A DNA stretch of 64,000 nucleotides, taken from positions 199,556,102 through 199,620,101 of the forward strand of contig CM040125.1 of NCBI GenBank assembly GCA_022559845.1. The letters are read 5' to 3'. The DNA is from Amorphophallus konjac (Eukaryota; Streptophyta; Magnoliopsida; Alismatales; Araceae). Shown one piece after another: positions 58,058 through 64,000 of this stretch; position 1 is the stretch's first letter; the number at the start of each line of letters is the position of its first letter. A model generated the notes under the pieces. It had not been told where the DNA came from and searched no databases. It was given only the letters and a program-made list of their open reading frames with translations. The position numbers were made by a program, and so were the translations under genes.

Positions 58058-58825
58058 AGTCTAATCAGTGCCACCCCGGTAGTGAGGGATTCCCTTCCTT
58101 TCGCTAGAAGGGTCCCGAGTGAGGCAATCACACACTACACGACATCCCTGGTCAGGTTTCCCGCTTTGTAAACACCGTTTCTCCTCGGCCATGCTTTGGG
58201 GGAAAATCGAGGTCCATGTCCGTTTCTTTCTTCAGCTGAACCCAGGGGCAAGAGGTGAATAAGGAGGCGATGACCAATCTAGACACCCTGACGAGAGGAA
58301 GTCTCAAATAGGGGCAGTCCATTATGACCTAACGCCACGAGCAAAAGAAAAAAGAAAAAGAAAGCAAAGGAGCAATCTTTGTGACAAAAGCAAAAGCATT
58401 ATCTCAAAAGTCTACCCCACCAAAATTCCAAAGCTCCAGAAAAAAAGAGAAAGAAAGCTAGGCATGGCAAGAGTGGCAGTACAGTTCCCCGCGGGACAAA
58501 TGAGCCCGGTCGCACGCATGCCTAGAATGGACTAAGGTTCGATGACAGACACGAAGCCCCGGCACAACAGACCAAATCTCTAATGGGTTGTCTGGAAAAG
58601 AACCCAAGTCCTAAAAGCTTCTAGATCTGGCCTAAGCTTACCCCCCGTGTTCTATTTTCCTTTTTAGGATCAAGACTAGTACCCTGGGTATGGCCCTGGT
58701 AGAAGCACCGTCATGCGAGTTGGGCCTCAGTCAGGGATTGTCACTTTGTTGCACGCCAACCTCGGGAACTCTCGTAACAATAAGAAGGACCCACGCTGTC
58801 AGGGGAAGGCACTGGTTTCCAAAAT
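58058..58825 (+). other. Element C region just after pol (3' UTR)
   Basis: No gene. Shares short islands with A 28791-29569 (CACACTACACGAC, CAAATAGGGGCAGTCC, CCCGCGGGAC, TGAGCCCGGTC). Confidence 0.5.
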
Positions 58826-59290
58826 CAAAAAAATATCATATATTTCAAAACCCAAAAACATCATATATTTCAAAATCCAAAAAAACATCAAATATTTTCA
58901 AAATCCAAAAACATAATATATTTCAAAATCCAAAAAACGTCAAATATTTCCAAAATCAAAAAAACATCATATATTTCAAAATCTAAAAACATCATATATT
59001 TCAAAACCCAAAAACATCATATATTTCAAAATCCAAAAACATCAAATATTTTCAAAATCCAAAAACATCATATATTTCAAAATCTAAAAAAACAAATATT
59101 TTCAAAATCCAAAACATCACATATTTCAAAACATTCTCAAAATCCAAAAAGTCATATATGTTTCAAAAAACCAAAAACATCGAATAGTCAAAAATCAAAA
59201 CAAATCACATATTTCAAAACCCAAAAACATCAAATATTTTCCAATACTTCAAAAAAAAATTCAGGTATTTTCCAAAAACTCCAAAAAACA
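58826..59290. repeat. AT-rich tandem repeat in C 3' UTR
   Basis: About eighteen imperfect copies of a roughly 25-bp unit, CATCATATATTTCAAAATCC plus an A-run. Related to but longer than the A array (29570-29835). Sits between convergent transcription units. Confidence 0.9.
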
Positions 59291-59513
59291 CCATCATATG
59301 CATTGCATCCATCGCATTATTCCTATTATGTTTTTCGCCTATTTAATAAGGCTCCACCCCTTGACCAAATATCAAGAAACAGTCATTATCTAACTTGCTT
59401 CAAGGCAAGGGGTTGAGTCTGAGAATAGATCTAACTTGTTCCATTTTAAGCATGTGCAGAATGCAGGATCAAGGCCAAGCCGGAATCTCACAACTATGCA
59501 GGTTCAGGACTGT

Positions 59514-59775
59514 AACGCGCCATCCGTAGACCGCCATAGTCCTCTAACGGTCCACCCTAGACCGTTACATTCCTTCAAGCAGTGGCTTTGATTCTCTCAG
59601 CAGCTCTCTCTCTAACGGTCTGGGCCACGACCGTTACTTCCTTCTAATGGTCTATCGTTAGGCCGTTACACTCCCCAGAGAACTTGATTCTCAGGTCCTT
59701 TACCCTGACGGCCTATCTCCGACCGTTACATCCTTCTAGCGGCCCTTCTCAGGACCGTTATATTCTCCAGAGGCT
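59514..59775. repeat. Dyad array beyond the 3' end of antisense gene 1 (C)
   Basis: Clean units: ACGGTCCACCCTAGACCGTT, ACGGTCTGGGCCACGACCGTT, TGGTCTATCGTTAGGCCGTT, ACGGCCTATCTCCGACCGTT and GCGGCCCTTCTCAGGACCGTT, all 20-21 bp outer to outer. Confidence 0.9.
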
Positions 59776-59929
59776 CTATCTTTCAGATCATTCTAGCCAA
59801 GTCTATCAACACAATTCATGTCCATTCAGCTAAGGCATTCCCATTTCATTCAAATGAACTTAATGGAACATAAGATTCAAAAATTTTCAACTCTGATTGT
59901 CAATTACAACAACATCTTTTCATGCCAAA

Positions 59930-61368
59930 TCAAGCCACATTCAGCTTCTTGTCCGCAAGAGGGCAGATCTTCCTCAACTCCTTCACGTAGCCGCAGCATG
60001 CTTCGTCGTTCTCTTCCACTTCTGCTTGCCACGGACGCACCTTACTGATCTCCCACATGGTCAGCGCGTTCGGAACTGCTCTCTCATCTTCCTCGGTCCC
60101 CATCTTCGTAGGTAGAAGGGGAGGGTAGTGTGATAGTGCAGGAGCTTCAACCCGAGGTAGTTCGATCTGAAGATGGCACCGGTGCGGGTTGTAGATCGCC
60201 ATGGTAGTATTTCCCACTAGCTGGAGGTCCAGGCCTTGATGCCGCTGTATTCTAAGCAAGGTGCTCCGAAGGATTCTTGGTCGCATGATGAATTTCTCTA
60301 TTGGCAAAGTGTTGAAGAAGAGGCGCCATTCATCTCGCGTTCTCCTGTCCGCCGTCTTGCATTCAACCTGTGAAGAAAATCCAGAATCACCTCCAATAAA
60401 GAACAAAGGGTGGCTCCCGAAGATCTGACTGGCAGAAGTTGCATCCTCCTTGGGTTGGAATTTGATTCTCACTCCTATCCAACACTCAATGAGTATCATA
60501 GAACCGAATAGGGGTCCTCCTAAGCAAGCAGAGCTTAGTCCTTCATAGAGATATGAGATGACCGCTTGAGAGATGGACATTCCCCACTACAACCCACTAA
60601 TAATGTTGAGATTTGTGGTGTCTAAGAGGTGGTTGGTAGTGGTGAAAAGGAAGACTCCGCATAAGCAAACCGACACCGCCTTGGCTATGGCTTTATATCT
60701 CTCCCACTTGTTTTTACAATGAGAGACTATCCACTGTGCCATGGGTATCAAGTGAATGTGGTGCGGGCTGATCATGGTCCTCACGTCCTTTGGATTATGG
60801 ATGAAATCACTCAAGATCAAGGATGGGTCAATAGGCTCCACCGTATAGCAAACTAAGTCTTCATCCCCCACCTTAGTCTTAGGAAGGCCTAGGTAAGTTT
60901 CTACCTCCTCTAATAGGACTGTCGCTTCAAAGAAAGGGAAGATGAATGTATGTGTTTGTGGATGCCACAATTATATAAGGGCTGAAAGGCTAGGCCAATC
61001 TAATGTCAATTTCTAGAAATTCTAGCCTAAGACCAAAAGAGGTTGAAGGTGCCATGCTTTAAGGATTGATACAACCTCTAAAGGGAGTTCTTTGACCATG
61101 GGAGCCACCCACTTCAGGCTAGAATAGCATCTTGGACCAAGAAGAGGCTTGAAGAGAAGAAGAAAAGAAGATCATGAGAAGGAATTGAAGTGCAGAAATT
61201 TCTGAACTTGGTTAAGGAATAGAAGCTTACCACTCTTTGAGCATTTGAACTTAGATGTTTGGGAATCGAGGTCAACCTTTGAAGTTCTCCGTGCTCCTTT
61301 CTCACGGCCTTGGGTCCGGTGTAGATTTTCTCCTCCATGGCCATCACCTCAAAGCTTCTCTTCATCAT
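59930..61368 (-). pseudogene. Antisense gene 1 of element C (2 exons, DUF7745/PMD-like)
   Basis: Exons 61231-61368 and 59930-61147, with an 83-bp intron (GTAAGC...TTCAAG). Exon 1 is open (MMKRSFEVMAMEEKIY, then GPK, then KEHGELQRLTSIPKHLSSN) and shows the same protein as A's exon 1. Exon 2 is 1218 bp as in A and carries no frameshift; about four nonsense codons interrupt it (near 61015, 61005, 60970 and 60585). Landmarks: HPQTHTFIFPFFEATVLLEE, HLIPMAQWIVSHCKNKW, SQAVISYLYEGLSSACLGG, SASQIFGSHPLFFIGG, RTRDEWRLFFNTLP. The product family is the same as in A. Confidence 0.72.
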
Positions 61369-61563
61369 GTTTTCTACCCTTAGGAGAAGTTCTTCAACCT
61401 TCTAGCAGAGAATTCAGCAAAGATACGATTTTGGCTAAGTTTCCAAGTTTTAAAGACTTGATTTTGGCTTTAAAGTGATAAGGTTTGGATCATAAGGCTT
61501 TATCTTAAGTCTGGGAGAAGTCTAGAGTGGATTGAGGGCTTCCTATCTCAGATTTTGCCTCTC

Positions 61564-62062
61564 ACGGCACAATCCGTCTCGGAGTACACTTCATTCTCTA
61601 ACGGTCTATCGTAGGGCCGTCACTTGGCTCTGACGCGCCAGCCCTGGGCCGTCACATTTCCTGTGAGTTTTTTTGGTCCAATCTTGTTCTGTCAAGCCTG
61701 ACGGTTTAGCACCAGGCCGTTACCTTTTGTGACGCATGGACTCTGAGCCGTCACATTTCCTGCCGTTCAGTTTTGGCTTCTTCTTGTTCAATCATTTCCT
61801 AACGGTCTACCCACAGCCGTTACTTGTCTATAACGCTTACATCCAGACCGTCACATTTTCTGCTAGTTGCCCTGGTATAGCATTACTATGCCATCCTTAA
61901 CGGTCTAGCGTTTGACCGTTGTGCTTCTCTAACGCACCGGCTATGGGCCGTCACACTTCCTGCTGCTCAGTTCTGCAATTTGGCCTCTGTCACCTCTAAC
62001 GGCCTTCGCCTAATGCGTTACATGATCCTGACGGTCTGGACCTAGACCGTCACTTTGTCTGC
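61564..62062. repeat. Dyad array upstream of antisense gene 1 (C)
   Basis: At least ten units in 0.5 kb, e.g. ACGGTCTATCGTAGGGCCGT, ACGGTTTAGCACCAGGCCGTT, ACGGTCTACCCACAGCCGTT, ACGGTCTAGCGTTTGACCGTT and ACGGTCTGGACCTAGACCGT, alternating with units whose left half is ACGC. It starts about 200 bp upstream of exon 1. Confidence 0.9.
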
Positions 62063-62557
62063 TGCTGAAATTAGGCTATTCCTTTCTGCCTATGATTAGA
62101 CCTGGCAGTCTTACAGATTCTCCATTCTGTTCATCCTGTCCAGCCTTTCATCCACACATCACATCTCATCCCCACATGTTATTTTCACAAATTTGTCCTT
62201 TTTTTTCACATGTACACATGCCTTTTTTCTTATTCCATTCACACATTTTTCACATCGTCTTCGCATTTTACATCACCCATTCACATTCATTCTCACATTC
62301 ATTCCTGCATTCACATGCCCATCTAGTCATTCACATCAACAAAAGAACAAACAAAAAGACCAAAAAGAAATTTTCGTTTCATCCATTTCATTCATTCCCA
62401 TTCCATTTTCATAAGTCATGTACAAGTAAAGGGATAACAAAAACAAAAAAAAAGTACATCATTTGGCCGACTTGTCTCCTGGGCCGCCGTCGCTGTCTCA
62501 TGTGCCCTCTGGCTGCCTGGCCAATGGTCCCATCACGCTGTGCTCTCCCTCCTACTG

Positions 62558-64000
62558 TCATCTCTGGTCTTCCTCCTCGTTCCTCCGATGGCCGGAAGAA
62601 CTAGTGAAGTATCCTCGGAACCCGCTGCTAGGAGCCACTCTCTGGCTCCGACTGCTCGTCCCCGACTTCTTCCCTAGAAGCTAGAGTGCATCCTTCAAGC
62701 CCCCAATCGTGCCCTTCATCTCGAAGGTCTGAAGTCGAAACTGATCTCGCTCACCTCTTAGGTGGTCAACATCAGCCCTAAGTCACTCCACCTCTGCATC
62801 ATCCGGGCGTTGTGGGGTCTCTGCTCTCAGTCGGGCCATCTCCGCCCGCACGAGCTTTGTCTCTGCTCGAGCTCGCTCAGTCTCAGCCTGGCTCTTTTCT
62901 ATCTCCGCCTGGACTTGCCTCACATCGGCCACCGCTGCTGCTAGCTCTCTCGCCTGTTGTTTGCATTTCATTATAGTTAGTCGCATAAGCATTTAATAAG
63001 CATAAGCATGAGCATTTTAAGTCCAAAGCATTTAGCATCTTACCCGCTCCGCGAGGGTGGCCTCTGCCTCCTCGACCCGGGCAACCGCTTGGGCGAACTC
63101 GGCGTCACGCTCGGCCCTACCTCCCGCAGGCTGTGATGATGACGATGGAGCGTCCGGTCCCACTCTTTGGGCTCCCTCAGCCCGCTGCATTTAGAAATCA
63201 TTGATCTGTCCATCATTCACATAATCATAAACATAATCATTTTAAGTCTGGGAATTTTACCATAAGCTCCAAGGCGGCCCGGTACTCGTCCCGCTGCCGG
63301 ACGGTGGCGTGGAGTAGCCCCTCGAGCTCGGCTATCCTTCCCTCGGGGTCTAGCTACATTTAGAAAGCATATGAGTCAGTGCATATAGAATAAAATTTCC
63401 ATATAAAAGCATTTATATTTAAGGGTTTAGAAGTTGCATACCGGTTGTCACGTACCTCGGTACACCCGGTCCCCGTACAGTCGAGCAAAGGCTTTCAAGT
63501 ACTCCTCGTCGCTCTCGTCCCACTCCTTCACCGCTCTGCCCCGACAGTTCCAATCGTGGACATACTTCACCTTTCGGGCGCACCAATCCACGTCGCCGCT
63601 AATACCCTTTGCTGACTTTCCCGGATGCTCGTCGCTACGGTGTGGAAAGGTCACCTCGGGCTGGTGTAGTCCCCGAGTCCTCAGAATCAATCGATAGTGG
63701 AGTGGCTCGATGACATGGATGCAGTGCAACCATATGTCTCATCCCCGGTACGAGAGGGCTGCCTCCACCCATTGCTGTCCCTCGTAGCTCTCACCTCGGT
63801 ATGGGGTCCATCTCACCTGGAAAGCATATAGTCCATGTCAGCATATTTATCAGCATATAGAAATATTCAGAACATTCATAGAAGCATTTAAAGCATTTAG
63901 AAAGCATTTTGAGTTCGGGCTTACCGCCGTGTGCGGGAAGGAATCCAAGTCATCCTGGATCGCCCGGGTTAATCTGATGATCGACCCCGGGTCTCTTGTG
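62558..64000 (-). pseudogene. Antisense gene 2 of element C, 3' part (PMD protein)
   Basis: Visible exons, numbered as in A: exon 7 62558-62953, exon 6 63044-63184 (141 bp), exon 5 63261-63353 (93 bp), exon 4 63442-63816 (375 bp) and exon 3 from 63925 to beyond the window. All boundaries are GT-AG and in phase 0. Exon 4 holds the end of the PMD (EPLHYRLILRTRGLHQPEVTF), exon 5 DPEGRIAELEGLLHATVRQRD, and exon 7 a coiled coil rich in AE-x-ERAR-type heptads ending GYFTSSSGHRRNEEE. Stops: TGA late in exon 4, TGA and TAG inside exon 7. Confidence 0.72.

Larger units (their letters stand above)
42279..64000 (-). mobile_element. Element D: copia-type retroelement, interrupted by C, incomplete at right edge
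   Basis: Minus-strand element. Only its 3' LTR (42279-44920) and 3' internal region (44921-47195) are visible before C starts at 47196; the rest should follow C beyond the window. Polypurine tract and LTR style match B, and internal blocks (GTACAC/GTGCACG...AGTTACT) are shared with B. Whether D has pol cannot be seen. Confidence 0.75.
47196..64000 (+). mobile_element. Element C: Tat/Ogre-like Ty3 retrotransposon, right end outside window
   Basis: Second member of the A family, starting TGTTGACACCCATTTT. Same gene order as A through exon 3 of antisense gene 2, where the window ends; the rest of gene 2 and the right LTR are missing. Less decayed than A: from gag to the Cys linker it keeps one frame for 4.2 kb, broken only by nonsense codons. 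It is inserted into D. Confidence 0.92.

Noticed and set aside
61564..62062. Dyad arrays as tRNA clusters or Rho-independent-type terminators
   Set aside because: No tRNA fold or anticodon, no T-run after the inverted repeats, and fixed 20-21 bp spacing argues for protein sites.

Overview
This window is plant nuclear heterochromatin. I find no cellular gene, rRNA or tRNA. From base 1 to base 64000 almost everything can be assigned to LTR retrotransposons nested inside one another. A plant host is indicated by initiator-Met primer sites beside Ty1/copia-type LTRs, Tat/Ogre-type Ty3 polymerases with two RNase H domains, and antisense genes of the plant mobile domain (PMD) type. I cannot name the species; a large-genome angiosperm fits.

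The nesting can be read from target-site duplications (TSDs) and reading frames. Layer 0 is a decayed Tat-like Ty3 pol (F, 1-1142 and 3545-4268) holding a solo LTR (1143-3539). Layer 1 is a copia-like LTR (G, from 4269) that cut F inside its reverse transcriptase. Layer 2 is a gag-only Ty3 element on the minus strand (E: 3' LTR 5790-8180, internal 8181-9291 and 39062-40863, 5' LTR from 40864) inserted in G. Layer 3 is two insertions in E: element A (9292-39056, TSD ATGGG, inside E's gag frame) and element D (from 42279, minus strand, inside E's 5' LTR). Layer 4 is B (12060-20588, minus strand, TSD TTAAT, gag-only copia) inside A, and C (from 47196, running off the right edge) inside D.

A and C are two diverged members of one giant Tat/Ogre-like family (A is about 21 kb without B). 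Their order is: LTR, leader, gag, protease with G-patch, an unrecognised Cys-rich linker domain, RT, RNase H, second archaeal-type RNase H, integrase, 3' UTR, AT-rich tandem repeats, then two antisense genes, then the right LTR. Antisense gene 1 has 2 exons and a DUF7745/PMD-like product. Antisense gene 2 has at least 7 exons, a PMD and a coiled-coil C-terminus. Splice sites and exon lengths agree between A and C (1218, 141 and 93 bp exons are identical in length), which is strong evidence that these are real genes kept under selection.

The most striking unexplained structure is an array of about 20-21 bp dyads (ACGGTC ... GACCGT). In A it occurs upstream of the LTR TATA box, upstream of antisense gene 1, upstream of antisense gene 2 and inside its first intron, in U5/leader DNA and beyond the 3' end of gene 1. 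In C it occurs at every corresponding position that lies inside the window. I suggest a self-contained regulatory or anti-silencing circuit; that is inference. The copia-type LTRs (B, D, G) each carry a different short-motif array upstream of TATA; in B and D its core is ACCGAC, the DRE/CRT core bound by DREB/CBF factors.
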